Positions 1-8,971 are shown, counted from the first letter of the stretch. The stretch is 64,000 nt of DNA from CBDCXF01 sp965223755 (GCA_965223755.1 CBDCXF010000001.1:186001-250000); one strand, 5' to 3'. Translations and numbers: made by a program. Notes: generated by a model not told the origin, from the letters alone.

Positions 1-1
1 G

Positions 2-1804
2 AGTGGGGAGTATCAGCGTTTTTGGATCAACCCCAATCCAAACCAGTGGGGTCTTACCGACAAGATCACCTACCCGCGGTGCTCGAATACCTCGTGCTCG
101 GCGACGACGGCCAGCGCCGGTCAGGTCCTCGACACCGATTGGTCGAACGGGCGCATTAAGAAGGTCAATGGCTGGACCAATGACCTCACCTACCACCCAT
201 CGGGCACCTGGTCGACGATCCCACACACCAATGGGACGCAGGACACCCACACGGTACAAACCAACAACAACGCCCGTACTCTTTCCTTAAACACCACCAA
301 TCCGGGAGTCCTATGGAATACAGGCTCCTACACCTATGACGGCTCAGGGAACATCGTCACTATCGGGGATACCTCGGGCTACGATGACCTCTACCGCTAC
401 GACAAGGTCAATCGCCTGACCCGTGCCTACGTGCGGGATCAAGCAACTGGAGACAGCACCCGTCAGGACTACACCTACGATGTCTTCGGCAACATGACCG
501 AGGTCAAGACCTGGCCGGTGGGGGGTGGATCGCAGACCACCACCATTGCGGTCAACGCCAACACCAACCGTTTGTCGGTGGCCGGCTACGACGCCAGTGG
601 CAACATGACCTCTTGGGGGTCAGATGCCTACACCTACGACACCGCCAACTCGATGACCGAGCAGAATGGCAGGTGGTTTTTCCTCTACAACTTCTCAGGG
701 GAGAGAGTGGCCACCATCGACTGGCAGGGAAGTATTGCTACCCGAGAGGTGGACTTCACCATTCGAGGTCCGGGAAATCAGGTGCTTTCTACCTTTAATC
801 TGGTGGGTGAAGACCAGTCTGGCAACTGGACCCACGAGATGGACTACATCTGGATGGGGAGAAGGCTCTTGGGGACCGAGGATGGCTCAGGGACTCAGAA
901 GCACTACCACACCGATCATCTGGGCTCGATCAGGCTAGTGACGGACGACCTAGGAGCCAAGGTCTCAGAGCATGAGTATCTACCCTATGGGGAAGAGCTC
1001 ACCAGTGCTGGCAACGGCATCATGAAATTTACCGGCCATGAGAGGGACTCTGACACCGGGATGGATTACATGCATGCGAGGTTTTATACCAGCCATCTGG
1101 GGAGGTTTATGGGGGTGGATCCTGTGATGCAGGGGGCTGGGATTTGGAATCGGTATTCGTACGTAGGGGGGAGTCCCACTGCGTACACGGATCCAACTGG
1201 AAGAAAAAAGAAAGAAGGTAAGGCACCAACTTGTGAGGAAACTGGTGGGGGGCATAAGTGTCCGAACGAAGCAGTGGAAACTCCTCAAGAAGGCAATGTC
1301 TGGTGTGATGACGATGGCGAGTGCTATCAATATCTTGCCGGTCAATGGCAACGAATTGATGCTGCGGAAGGATTCTCCGACTCAGTCACTCACGTTGATC
1401 CTGCTTCGGCAAATTTGAACGATGCAGCGCAGAATCCTCCAGAGGCGGCCGGTCCCAATAGCCCGGAAAGAGGGGATTCTGGCGCTGGAGGAGGAGGGGC
1501 GGTACCAGAGAGGTGCAAAAACCAGCTTACAGCGAGTCTTTCTGATTGTGGGATCTTAGGAAGCATTTCGCCTGGCGCTGACGAGAAGCGGGATCTGCAA
1601 AACAAAATTTTCTGTGGCTACACGACCGCAGCGGTTGGTGGATTAGTAAGTTATTATGCGGGCCGCGCGGCGGCGAGAGCAAATCCGAAGTATGGTGAAG
1701 GCGCTGAGGGCGCGAAAGTTGCGGTAGCGACAGCCGTTGCGCTTTACTTGCTCGCTCAGCGACACTACGAGTTTTGCGCAAGCAGTGGTCCAGGCAATCG
1801 GTAG
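2..1804 (+). CDS. RHS/YD-repeat protein, C-terminal part (5' end outside window)
   Basis: C-terminal 600 residues of an RHS protein whose N-terminus lies beyond the left edge: the frame is open from base 2, so the internal GTG at 431 is not needed as a start. Several YD-type repeats (TYDGSGN, YRYDKVNRL, YTYDVFGN) are followed by the conserved end-of-core region closing with DPTGRK at about 1187-1204. The last ~200 residues are unrelated to the tail of the second copy: a Cys-rich stretch, then an Ala-rich, partly hydrophobic segment. In RHS proteins this exchangeable tail is the effector domain released from the shell; here its activity is not recognised. The tail looks more AT-rich than the core. 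The gene just downstream is a candidate immunity gene. Confidence 0.85.
   Translation, partial: SGEYQRFWINPNPNQWGLTDKITYPRCSNTSCSATTASAGQVLDTDWSNGRIKKVNGWTNDLTYHPSGTWSTIPHTNGTQDTHTVQTNNNARTLSLNTTNPGVLWNTGSYTYDGSGNIVTIGDTSGYDDLYRYDKVNRLTRAYVRDQATGDSTRQDYTYDVFGNMTEVKTWPVGGGSQTTTIAVNANTNRLSVAGYDASGNMTSWGSDAYTYDTANSMTEQNGRWFFLYNFSGERVATIDWQGSIATREVDFTIRGPGNQVLSTFNLVGEDQSGNWTHEMDYIWMGRRLLGTEDGSGTQKHYHTDHLGSIRLVTDDLGAKVSEHEYLPYGEELTSAGNGIMKFTGHERDSDTGMDYMHARFYTSHLGRFMGVDPVMQGAGIWNRYSYVGGSPTAYTDPTGRKKKEGKAPTCEETGGGHKCPNEAVETPQEGNVWCDDDGECYQYLAGQWQRIDAAEGFSDSVTHVDPASANLNDAAQNPPEAAGPNSPERGDSGAGGGGAVPERCKNQLTASLSDCGILGSISPGADEKRDLQNKIFCGYTTAAVGGLVSYYAGRAAARANPKYGEGAEGAKVAVATAVALYLLAQRHYEFCASSGPGNR
305..1207 (+). 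repeat. RHS tip repeat, copy 1
   Basis: This stretch recurs 2003 bases downstream (2308-3210). The first ~300 bases are nearly identical; later parts differ mainly by scattered, mostly silent changes, and similarity stops right after the DPxGRK core boundary. It encodes the last YD repeats and the hyperconserved RHS tip. Confidence 0.85.
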
Positions 1805-1821
1805 CAAATCACCCAGAAGTG

Positions 1822-2202
1822 ATGTCCATTTTTGATGCCAAATTGGTAGTTGTTGCTGGCCTGCTAACGGCTATATTGGTCGCATTTGACGGTTCGAGTC
1901 TTATCGCCCCAGTGTTGGGAGGTGTTGTCTGTTTTTGGGGGTTTGGTCGGCATGTTTCGCCCATGGATCTTAGGAGCCCGCGTTTGGACTGGATCCTTGT
2001 TGCTCTGGTGACAGTTCTAGAAGTCATGACGGTCTTTGCGATTAGGGATCCCAGCCACCTTGGAATGAGAGTGAACTACGTGTTGTTGGGTGGTTGGCTG
2101 TTGCTAGCGTTTATGAGAGTGGGGAATGAGACCCTAAGGAGGCTAGTCGAGGGCTTTAGTTTGGCGAACATGATTTTGCTTGCGAACTTCGTTGTGAAGT
2201 GA
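1822..2202 (+). CDS. small integral membrane protein, candidate RHS immunity protein
   Basis: About 126 residues with four to five hydrophobic segments (for example VVVAGLLTAILVAF, LIAPVLGGVVCFWGFG, WILVALVTVLEVMTVF). A start upstream at 1774 would overlap the RHS gene by 31 bases; ATG 1822, 17 bases after the RHS stop, fits better. No family is recognised. Position directly behind a variable RHS tail, same strand, and lower G+C than the housekeeping genes are what is expected of a cognate immunity gene, but that role is inference from position only. Confidence 0.5.
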   Translation: MSIFDAKLVVVAGLLTAILVAFDGSSLIAPVLGGVVCFWGFGRHVSPMDLRSPRLDWILVALVTVLEVMTVFAIRDPSHLGMRVNYVLLGGWLLLAFMRVGNETLRRLVEGFSLANMILLANFVVK

Positions 2203-2240
2203 ACGGTGGGAAGAAAGTGCAAGATCCCTGAAATAGAAGA

Positions 2241-2282
2241 GGTGGACCCCAATCGTTGGACAGCTTAGCGGCCAGAATAAGG
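2241..2282. repeat. 42-bp repeat, copy 1 (possible IS-end remnant)
   Basis: Matches 4441-4482 at 38 of 42 positions, same orientation; the first 23 bases are identical. The core GTGGACCCCAATCGTTGGAC resembles the terminal inverted repeats of IS3-family elements as I remember them, but no transposase is present. It lies behind the candidate immunity gene of RHS module 1. Confidence 0.6.
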
Positions 2283-2307
2283 AATCCTGGCAACTCACCC
2301 CAATGCT

Positions 2308-3210
2308 GGAGTCCTATGGAATACGGGCTCCTACACCTATGACGGCTCAGGGAACATCGTCACTATCGGGGATACCTCGGGCTACGATGACCTCTACCGC
2401 TACGACAAGGTCAATCGCCTGACCCGTGCCTACGTGCGGGATCAAGCAACTGGAGACAGCACCCGTCAGGACTACACCTACGATGTCTTCGGCAACATGA
2501 CCGAGGTCAAGACCTGGCCGGTGGGGGGTGGATCGCAGACCACCACCATTGCGGTCAACGCCAACACCAACCGTTTGTCGGTGGCCGGCTACGACGCCAG
2601 TGGCAACATGACCTCCTGGGGCTCGGACGCTTACTCCTACGACACCTCCAACTCGATGACCGAGCAGAACGGCAGGTGGCTCTTTCTCTACAACTTCTCA
2701 GGTGAGAGAGTGGCCACCATCGACTGGCAGGGCTCGATCGCCACGAGAGAGGTGGACTGGACGATTCGTGGCCCAGGCAACCAGGTGCTTTCCACTTTCA
2801 AGCTCGTCGGTGAGGACCAATCCGGGAACTGGACTCACGAGATGGACTACATCTGGATGGGGAGGCGTTTACTGGGAACTGAAGATGGCTCAGGGACAAA
2901 GAAGCACTACCACACCGACCATTTGGGGAGCATTCGGTTAGTGACCGATTCGCTTGGAGCCAAGATCTCGGAGCATGAGTATCTACCTTATGGGGAGGAA
3001 CTCACTGCGGCTGGAAACGGGGTGATGAAGTTTACTGGGCATGAGAGGGATGCTGATACCGGCATGGATTACATGCATGCCAGGTTTTATACCTCGCATC
3101 TAGGAAGGTTTATGGGGGTGGATCCTGTGATGCAGGGGGCCGGAATTTGGAATCGATATTCGTATGTGGGCGGGAATCCCATCAATGCTTGGGATCCGGA
3201 CGGCCGAAAA
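2308..3210 (+). repeat. RHS tip repeat, copy 2
   Basis: Second copy of the 305-1207 segment at a constant offset of 2003 bases. It marks the left boundary of an orphan RHS tip module. Weak similarity may begin slightly earlier, around 2293. Confidence 0.85.
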
Positions 3211-3912
3211 AGAGCGAAGCACAAAATCATTGGCATGTATTGCTCTGCGATTCAAGGTGGCTCGCAATGCGAGGGTGTAATTTCTAAAAACTGCGACAAC
3301 ACTGGCTGCGAAGTTACAACTGTTAGCGGTAGCACCCATTGGGTCCCGGCAGCCAACTTGCTCAACGGATTCGACACCACTGCGTATGGAAAAAAAGACC
3401 CCATTCGTACTGGGACCGAAACCATACGTGATGTTCTAGACTGGGCCCTCGGAAATTCGCCACAAGCGGACAATGCAAGCGAGGAACAGACCAGGGAGCT
3501 GTCGGAATCGGCGGCTGCAACCGATCTGTTAGAAAAGTTCCGAGAGAATCAATGTGTCAACAGTACAGACAGACGTGGCGGCAGCCGTAGGTATGGCGGC
3601 GACTTCAGCCTAGATGAATACTTCACCACATTTAGCGTAACCGGCCATGCCGTTGGAGGGTTCGCAGCCCACATCACCGACATCGGTGACGGGCAGATCC
3701 TCGTCTCCGCACAAAATACGTGGGGTCTTGAGTCCGCTACCCGAAACTGGATGCCGGGCACGCGTCATAATTCAAGTGTGCAGGAGATGTTGTTTGATGG
3801 TGGAGACATAGAAAATCCTAAATCTTTGCTAGAAAACCGAACCGGCCGAGGAGCTATGGCAAATGTTACGTACCACTACAATTGGGTACAAGATTCGCCA
3901 TGTGGGCAGTGA
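2434..3912 (+). CDS. orphan RHS tip with different C-terminal effector tail
   Basis: Displaced RHS tip: repeats the last YD units and the conserved core end (DPDGRK near 3195-3210) of the upstream gene, then diverges completely into a tail of about 234 residues. The frame is open from 2281 (TAA at 2278-2280) with no ATG before the body; GTG 2434 is the first usual start and lies inside the RHS core with no clear ribosome site. It lacks the N-terminal shell and is best seen as a silent cassette that could be recombined onto the full gene, or as an orphan toxin. The tail has four Cys in its first part (MYCSAIQGGSQCEG, NCDNTGCE) and a later segment with TGHAVGGFAAHITD; no toxin family recognised. 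Confidence 0.7.
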   Translation: MRDQATGDSTRQDYTYDVFGNMTEVKTWPVGGGSQTTTIAVNANTNRLSVAGYDASGNMTSWGSDAYSYDTSNSMTEQNGRWLFLYNFSGERVATIDWQGSIATREVDWTIRGPGNQVLSTFKLVGEDQSGNWTHEMDYIWMGRRLLGTEDGSGTKKHYHTDHLGSIRLVTDSLGAKISEHEYLPYGEELTAAGNGVMKFTGHERDADTGMDYMHARFYTSHLGRFMGVDPVMQGAGIWNRYSYVGGNPINAWDPDGRKRAKHKIIGMYCSAIQGGSQCEGVISKNCDNTGCEVTTVSGSTHWVPAANLLNGFDTTAYGKKDPIRTGTETIRDVLDWALGNSPQADNASEEQTRELSESAAATDLLEKFRENQCVNSTDRRGGSRRYGGDFSLDEYFTTFSVTGHAVGGFAAHITDIGDGQILVSAQNTWGLESATRNWMPGTRHNSSVQEMLFDGGDIENPKSLLENRTGRGAMANVTYHYNWVQDSPCGQ

Positions 3913-4397
3913 ATAAGGTGAAGGTATGGTTGAAGCACGTGGCGCTGGTGATCTCATTGCCAGCGCTGCTGGCTGGCTGCCAGTTCTCCGAGGGTCGACG
4001 CTTGCAGCGCGAAGTGAGCGAATCCGAAATCGTAGGTCTCTGGAGGTTGACGGCTACGTCGGCTGAAGATATTCACGACGAGGGCTACGAGAAACCGATT
4101 GATCTCTGCCAGAACACGATTAGGCTGAATGCTGACCACACTTGCCACATTAGTTCGTTGCTGGGTTGGCCTCCGTTCGAGAAAGTGGATCTTGCGTGCC
4201 AGTGGAAACTGAGGACGGCAGAGAAAAAGAAAGGTAGACGGGAGAGTATTCTCTGGCTAGATGATGACGAAGGCCGGATAGCTTGGTTCTATTTCTACGA
4301 AACTAGAGGTGGAGAGCTTTTTTTATGGGATTACATTGCCGATCCTGACATGTGGAGATACCTTGAGTTCGAGAAAGCGGAGGTGAGTAGGAGATAG
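3900..4397 (+). CDS. lipoprotein, candidate immunity protein of RHS module 2
   Basis: About 165 residues. ATG 3900 overlaps the end of the orphan RHS frame by 13 bases. A signal peptide ends in a clear lipobox (LPALLAGC), so the mature protein should be acylated and face the periplasm. The body has a VGLWRLT start and acidic/basic strands such as IRLNADHTCHISS, loosely like small lipocalin-type lipoproteins, but no family can be named. Overlap with the variable RHS tail and low G+C suggest it travels with that tail; immunity is inferred from context. Confidence 0.6.
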   Translation: MWAVNKVKVWLKHVALVISLPALLAGCQFSEGRRLQREVSESEIVGLWRLTATSAEDIHDEGYEKPIDLCQNTIRLNADHTCHISSLLGWPPFEKVDLACQWKLRTAEKKKGRRESILWLDDDEGRIAWFYFYETRGGELFLWDYIADPDMWRYLEFEKAEVSRR

Positions 4398-4440
4398 ACA
4401 CTTTCAAGGATTGAAGTGGAGTTCTGGCGGGAGATAGAGA

Positions 4441-4482
4441 GGTGGACCCCAATCGTTGGACAGGTCACCGGCCGGAATAAGG
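4441..4482. repeat. 42-bp repeat, copy 2 (possible IS-end remnant)
   Basis: Direct copy of 2241-2282 with four mismatches, placed behind the lipoprotein gene of RHS module 2. Together the two copies bracket module 2 exactly. The remaining gene-free DNA up to 4609 holds three imperfect copies of a CCTTCCAAATA unit (about 4526-4562) and the hairpin below. Confidence 0.6.
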
Positions 4483-4584
4483 CGGTCTAAAGTTCATCGC
4501 GGCCCTCTGGTCCCCTCGCAGATCTCCTTCCAAATCCCCTTCCAAATACCTTCCAAATACCTCGGTTCGCTTCGCTAGCTCGGG

Positions 4585-4613
4585 ATGAGATGCCCGACAA
4601 CGGGGCATCTCAT
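4585..4613. terminator. perfect 11-bp hairpin at 3' end of the SDR gene
   Basis: ATGAGATGCCC pairs with GGGCATCTCAT around a 7-base loop; it overlaps the SDR stop codon (4610-4612) on the minus strand. There is no U-run on either side, so Rho-independent termination is uncertain; it also separates the RHS island from the conserved genes. Confidence 0.4.
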
Positions 4614-5476
4614 ATCCGCTTGGCGAAGCCGGCTATGGCGCGGTCGAACCAGCGACCCGGAAGCCAGCGTGCCATTGCAATCGATATTTTTGCGTCGGTG
4701 CCCACCGGATAGCGCAGTTTTGGACGTCGTGCGGTGAGAGCGTGCTGCACCGCTTTGGCTACTTCATCCGCCGGGACTCCTTTGTCGGAAATGGTGTCCA
4801 AGACGCCGCGCAGGCGTTGCACGGACTCTCCGTAGAGAGCTTGCATCTCGGGCTCGAGGCGGTCGATGTTTTCATCTGCGGCCGCCTGTCCTTTTTCCCA
4901 AATGGGCGTTTGGATGACTCCGGGTTCGACAGCGCAAGCGAAGATCTTTTGTGCAGTGAGCTCGCGGCGGAGGCAGTCGGTGATCGCCTCAAGCGCGTGT
5001 TTGGACGCGCAGTACGGTCCGACCAGAGGCTGACCGACTTTGCCCGCCATGGAACTCATATTGACGATGCGCCCAAGATGCCCATGGACTTCTTGCCCTC
5101 GCCGCAACAAGGGAAGAAAGGCCTGAGTCACGGCGATCTGTCCGAAGAGATTGACCTCAAACTGATGGCGAATCTCGGCCAAGGTCAACGCTTCAAGGGG
5201 CCCACCGACAGCGATGCCAGCGTTGTTGACCAAGCCGAAGAGGCCGTCTTTGCCGGTTGTGGCTTCAATCTCGGAGCGCGCTTTTGTAATGGCGTCGAAG
5301 TCCGTGACATCGAGGTAGACGGGAACCAAGTTGGGATTGTTGCCATCGCGTAGATCGGTGGCGTCGGACTCTTTGCGCACGCCGCAAAAGACTCGAAAGT
5401 TCTGCTTTGCCATGCGTTCGGCGCTGGCTCGTCCGATCCCAGTCGACGCGCCGGTGATGAGAATGCTCTGACTCAT
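4610..5476 (-). CDS. short-chain dehydrogenase/reductase (SDR)
   Basis: 288-residue NAD(P)-dependent oxidoreductase of the classical SDR family, full length. The nucleotide-binding motif TGASTGIG lies at residues 8-15, NNAG follows in the middle, and the catalytic Ser / Tyr-x-x-x-Lys appear as NMSSMAG and PYCASKHALE. The C-terminal part after PGVIQTP carries a basic tail (RWFDRAIAGFAKRI), common in SDRs acting on lipid-like substrates, but the substrate cannot be read from sequence. Monocistronic; divergent from the GGDEF gene. Confidence 0.9.
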   Translation of the reverse strand: MSQSILITGASTGIGRASAERMAKQNFRVFCGVRKESDATDLRDGNNPNLVPVYLDVTDFDAITKARSEIEATTGKDGLFGLVNNAGIAVGGPLEALTLAEIRHQFEVNLFGQIAVTQAFLPLLRRGQEVHGHLGRIVNMSSMAGKVGQPLVGPYCASKHALEAITDCLRRELTAQKIFACAVEPGVIQTPIWEKGQAAADENIDRLEPEMQALYGESVQRLRGVLDTISDKGVPADEVAKAVQHALTARRPKLRYPVGTDAKISIAMARWLPGRWFDRAIAGFAKRI

Positions 5477-5527
5477 TGGCGGATGGTGTCCGCCGACGTT
5501 GGACTAAGTCAAGCTGGGGGCCTCGCG

Positions 5528-5536
5528 TGCTAGAGT
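5528..5536 (+). promoter_or_regulatory. possible extended -10 element upstream of the FHA-GGDEF gene
   Basis: TGC-TAGAGT lies 25 bases before ATG 5562; the same TGCTAGAGT string occurs upstream of korA. No good -35 hexamer is visible. Confidence 0.3.
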
Positions 5537-5561
5537 TTTTGCCAGTTTGTGGGTCATTTTT

Positions 5562-6527
5562 ATGGACGATCAAAGCAAAAAAACCGACCACCAGGTCTCA
5601 AGCGACGACACCAGGGCCTCACGCGTGGGTCTCACTCAAGAGATCCCTGTGGTGCGTCGCGAGGACCTTCCCTTCGAACAAGCTGGACTCGTGCTCCTCG
5701 GTCATCCCGATCCTTCCGAAGTGGGCAAGATGTGGCGCCTGAAAGTGGATGTCGACGGTGGCAGCGAGATCGGTCGGCTCTCGTCTTGCGAAGTGGTGTT
5801 GGGTGGGACTGCCGCGGTATCGAGGCGCCACGCTCGGATCGAGGCTGTCAACGGTTCGTACTACATTCAGGATCTCGACTCGACCAACGGCACCTACGTC
5901 AACGGCGAGCGACTGACGGCGCCGGCATGTCTGCAAACCGGCGACCGCGTTCAAGTGGGTACGGTGCATCTCAAGTTCCTGGTCGAAGCCGACGTTGAAG
6001 CCGCTTACCACGAGATGATGTACTCACTCGCGGTCACCGACCCGCTCACCCATGTCGCCAACCGCCGTCGTTTCGAAGAGGAGCTGCGACGCGAGTGCGC
6101 CCGCGCCGCCCGCTACGCTCGGCCGCTCGGTTTGCTGTTGGTCGACATCGACCGCTTCAAAGAGATCAATGACGCCTTCGGCCATCCGGCGGCGGACGTA
6201 TTGCTCAAGGAATTCGCATCGGCGTTGCTCTCGGTGGTACGCGAAGAGCAGACGGTGGCGCGCATCGGCGGCGACGAATTTGCGGTGTTGATCCCGGAGG
6301 GTGGCGAGGGCGACTGCCGACACATTGCGGTGCGTATTCAAGAGGCCGTTGGAGCGATAGCCATCGATCATCCCAAGGGCAAGATGCGGGTGCGCTGTTC
6401 GATTGGGGGAGCGGTCACCGAAACGGATTCCAGTTCTGCTTCTGACTTATATGAGACCGCGGACGCGGCGCTCTACCAATCCAAGCACGAAGGGCGCAAT
6501 CGGGTTACTATCCACGGCTCCCGTTAG
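5562..6527 (+). CDS. FHA domain - GGDEF diguanylate cyclase
   Basis: 321-residue cytoplasmic signalling protein. A forkhead-associated domain (about 60-140: EIGRLSSCEV, SRRHARI, DLDSTNGTYVNGE) that binds phosphothreonine peptides is followed by a GGDEF domain (about 155-318) with an intact active site GGDEF at 236-240, so c-di-GMP synthesis is expected. The inhibitory I-site (normally RxxD before the active site) reads R-E-E-Q, so product inhibition is probably lost. ATG 5562 is chosen over TTG 5547, which has no better ribosome site. FHA implies control by a Ser/Thr kinase; one is encoded at 51471-53366. Confidence 0.93.
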   Translation: MDDQSKKTDHQVSSDDTRASRVGLTQEIPVVRREDLPFEQAGLVLLGHPDPSEVGKMWRLKVDVDGGSEIGRLSSCEVVLGGTAAVSRRHARIEAVNGSYYIQDLDSTNGTYVNGERLTAPACLQTGDRVQVGTVHLKFLVEADVEAAYHEMMYSLAVTDPLTHVANRRRFEEELRRECARAARYARPLGLLLVDIDRFKEINDAFGHPAADVLLKEFASALLSVVREEQTVARIGGDEFAVLIPEGGEGDCRHIAVRIQEAVGAIAIDHPKGKMRVRCSIGGAVTETDSSSASDLYETADAALYQSKHEGRNRVTIHGSR

Positions 6528-6550
6528 CTGCCGAGTCGCCGCACACCGCG

Positions 6551-8260
6551 ATGCTGCGAGAACTCCACATCCGTAATCTGGCTTTGATCGAATCGAGTTC
6601 GGTCGAGTTTGGCGAAGGACTTAACGTTGTCACTGGGGAGACCGGCGCCGGCAAGTCCATTGTGGTCGATTCACTTCTTCTCCTTTCGGGAGAGAGGGCG
6701 TCCACCGATCTGATTCGCTCCGGTTGCGAGCGCATGAGTGTGAGCGGCATCTTCGATCTGCCACAGGACTCCCAGTTGCTCTCGCAACTTGAATCGGCCG
6801 GCGCACTTCCGGCCGAGGAAATTGTCGTCCGCCGCGAAGTCAGTCGCGAAGGGCGTAATCGTGCGTACATCAACGACGTGCCGGTGACCTTACGTCTTCT
6901 CGCGGCTGCAGCCCCGCATCTCATTCGTGTGCATACGCAGCGTGAGGAGCTGGGTCTGGCGCAGCTTGACGCACAACGAACTTGGGTCGACGCCGCGGGG
7001 GGCAGCAAGCTGGCGACCGCACTTGCCGACACCCGAGCCGCTTGCGAGGAGTTTCTGAGTTTGGATCAGCGTTGGCGAAGGGCCGTCGAAGACGCTTCAT
7101 CGCGGGCCGAACGGGTCGATTTGCTGCGTTTCCAGATCGGTGAGATCGAGACGGCCAATCTGCGTCCTGGTGAAGAGGAGTCACTTGGCGAGCGTCGCAA
7201 TCTGCTGCGCCATCAGGATTCGATCCGGCAGGCATTGACCACCGCCGTCGAGTCGCTCTACGAATCCGAGCACGCGGCCGGGACTCGCATTGCGACGGCG
7301 GCCGCCGCTCTCGAGCGAATCGAAACGTGGTTGCCGGCGGCGCAAGAGTGGCGTAAAGAACTCACCTCAGCGCGGCTTGCTGTCGAGGACGTGGGCCAAG
7401 GCGCTTTGCGCGAACTGGAGGGTATGGATTCTTCGCCGGGCGAACTCGACGCGGTCGAGTCGCGGCTGGCGGAACTGGAGAGACTGTTCCAAAAGTACGG
7501 CCCGGGCAGCCAAACGGTGATGGAGGTCGCGGGGGACGCGAAGGCAGAGTTGGAGACCTTGGAACACGATTCCGAGAATCGGCAAGAACTCGAGAACCGG
7601 CGGCGCCAAGTCCTAGCGGCCTATGTTGAACGGGCACGGCGGCTCAGCGCGGAGCGAGCCAAAGCCGGCGAGGTACTGGCCCGTGCGGTCGAAAACGAGC
7701 TTGACGATCTCGCCATGGGTGGAGCGCGGCTATCCGTAGAGGTCGAAGATCGACCTGACGCAACCGTTGAGTTTGAAGACCGTCGAGTCGCGGTCACTCC
7801 CCACGGCTACGACCGCGTTTCGCTCCTGCTCGCCGCCAATCCGGGAGAGCCGGCGGGACCTCTGGCCAAGGTTGCCTCCGGCGGAGAGTTGTCGCGCATC
7901 TATCTTGCCCTGCAACTTGCCGCCCGCGGTGGAGCCGGGGCCGACCCAGTGGTTCTGGTCTTCGACGAAGTGGACTCTGGCGTTGGAGGGGCTCAAGCTG
8001 ATGCGCTCGGCGCCAAGTTGCGCCGGCTGGCCGTCGGCGGCCAGATCCTCGCCGTCACCCACTTGCCGCAGGTGGCGAGCGCAGGGCACCATCATCTGCG
8101 GGTGGAGAAGGCGAGCAAAGGCCAGCGTACAAGAGTAGGAGTCGAGCAGTTGTCGCAGGAAAGCCGAGTCGAAGAGATCGCTCGCATGCTGGCTGGACGC
8201 GAGGTCACCGACACATCGCGCGACCACGCCTCTGAACTCCTCGCTCAGGCGGCCACGTGA
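6551..8260 (+). CDS. recN: DNA repair protein RecN
   Basis: 569-residue SMC-like ATPase of double-strand break repair. Walker A GETGAGKS is at residues 29-36, a long coiled-coil-forming middle spans about 150-370, and the ABC signature ASGGELSRI (about 441) and Walker B LVFDEVDSGVGG lie in the C-terminal half. Length is normal for RecN. It opens a close-packed same-strand string: its stop overlaps the next start as GTGA at 8257-8260. Confidence 0.96.
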   Translation: MLRELHIRNLALIESSSVEFGEGLNVVTGETGAGKSIVVDSLLLLSGERASTDLIRSGCERMSVSGIFDLPQDSQLLSQLESAGALPAEEIVVRREVSREGRNRAYINDVPVTLRLLAAAAPHLIRVHTQREELGLAQLDAQRTWVDAAGGSKLATALADTRAACEEFLSLDQRWRRAVEDASSRAERVDLLRFQIGEIETANLRPGEEESLGERRNLLRHQDSIRQALTTAVESLYESEHAAGTRIATAAAALERIETWLPAAQEWRKELTSARLAVEDVGQGALRELEGMDSSPGELDAVESRLAELERLFQKYGPGSQTVMEVAGDAKAELETLEHDSENRQELENRRRQVLAAYVERARRLSAERAKAGEVLARAVENELDDLAMGGARLSVEVEDRPDATVEFEDRRVAVTPHGYDRVSLLLAANPGEPAGPLAKVASGGELSRIYLALQLAARGGAGADPVVLVFDEVDSGVGGAQADALGAKLRRLAVGGQILAVTHLPQVASAGHHHLRVEKASKGQRTRVGVEQLSQESRVEEIARMLAGREVTDTSRDHASELLAQAAT

Positions 8261-8937
8261 GCATCGCTTTGAGCGAGGAAAGGTCGAAGTTCTGGACCTT
8301 CGACGATCCTCTACAAGAACCGGTGGCGGTGATCGAGGGAGGTGGGGTTGTGGCTTTTCCCACCGAGTCTTCGTACGGCCTGGGCGTAGACCCGCGCGCC
8401 CAGCATGCGGTCAACGCGGTGTTGGCGGTCAAAGGGCGTCCGACGGAAAAGGCGCTGCCGCTGGTCGTCAGTTCGATCGAGCAATTGAAAGGTTTGGGTG
8501 CGATCTGGCGCGAATCGGCGGAAGTCGAACTCGCGCGCCTGTGGCCGGCGCCGCTGACTTTGGTGCTGGACTTGGAGCGGCCGATTGCCGCCTCAGCGGG
8601 AAGGTCCACCATTGCCGTGCGCATCCCGGACCACGAGCAGCTACGTAAGCTCCTCGATGCGACCGGGCCTCTCACTGCAACCTCAGCCAACCTTAGCGGC
8701 GCGGATTCCCTCGTCGAGCCTACCGATGCGGCGGAGCTTTTGGAGCGTCGCTGCGAGCGGCGAACCTGGCTCGTGGTTGACGGCGGCCGACTCTCCGGCG
8801 GCCGACCCTCGACGCTGGTGAGGATGGAAGACGGGGTGTGTCATATCCTGCGCGTCGGGGCGTTTGCAGTTGATGAAATTGTGCGTCGGCTGGCCCGGTT
8901 GTCCACAGCAACTGTGGAAATCTCTGCGGATGAATAA
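8257..8937 (+). CDS. tsaC: YrdC/Sua5-type threonylcarbamoyl-AMP synthase
   Basis: 226 residues. Makes threonylcarbamoyl-AMP from Thr, bicarbonate and ATP for the tRNA t6A37 modification. Family motifs: VVAFPTESSYGLG, the basic KGRPTEKALPL, RSTIAVRIPDH and TATSANLSG. It has the YrdC domain only, without the Sua5 C-terminal domain. GTG start 8257 overlaps the recN stop by four bases, arguing for translational coupling. YciO-like paralogues share this fold, so the exact paralogue is less certain than the family. Confidence 0.9.
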   Translation: MSIALSEERSKFWTFDDPLQEPVAVIEGGGVVAFPTESSYGLGVDPRAQHAVNAVLAVKGRPTEKALPLVVSSIEQLKGLGAIWRESAEVELARLWPAPLTLVLDLERPIAASAGRSTIAVRIPDHEQLRKLLDATGPLTATSANLSGADSLVEPTDAAELLERRCERRTWLVVDGGRLSGGRPSTLVRMEDGVCHILRVGAFAVDEIVRRLARLSTATVEISADE

Positions 8938-8971
8938 CGACGGAACACGGTCTCTATTGGCCTGTATAGGT

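Noticed and set aside
4526..4562. CCTTCCAAATA repeats as a regulatory element
   Set aside because: Three imperfect short copies behind the RHS island; too few and too degenerate to support a function.
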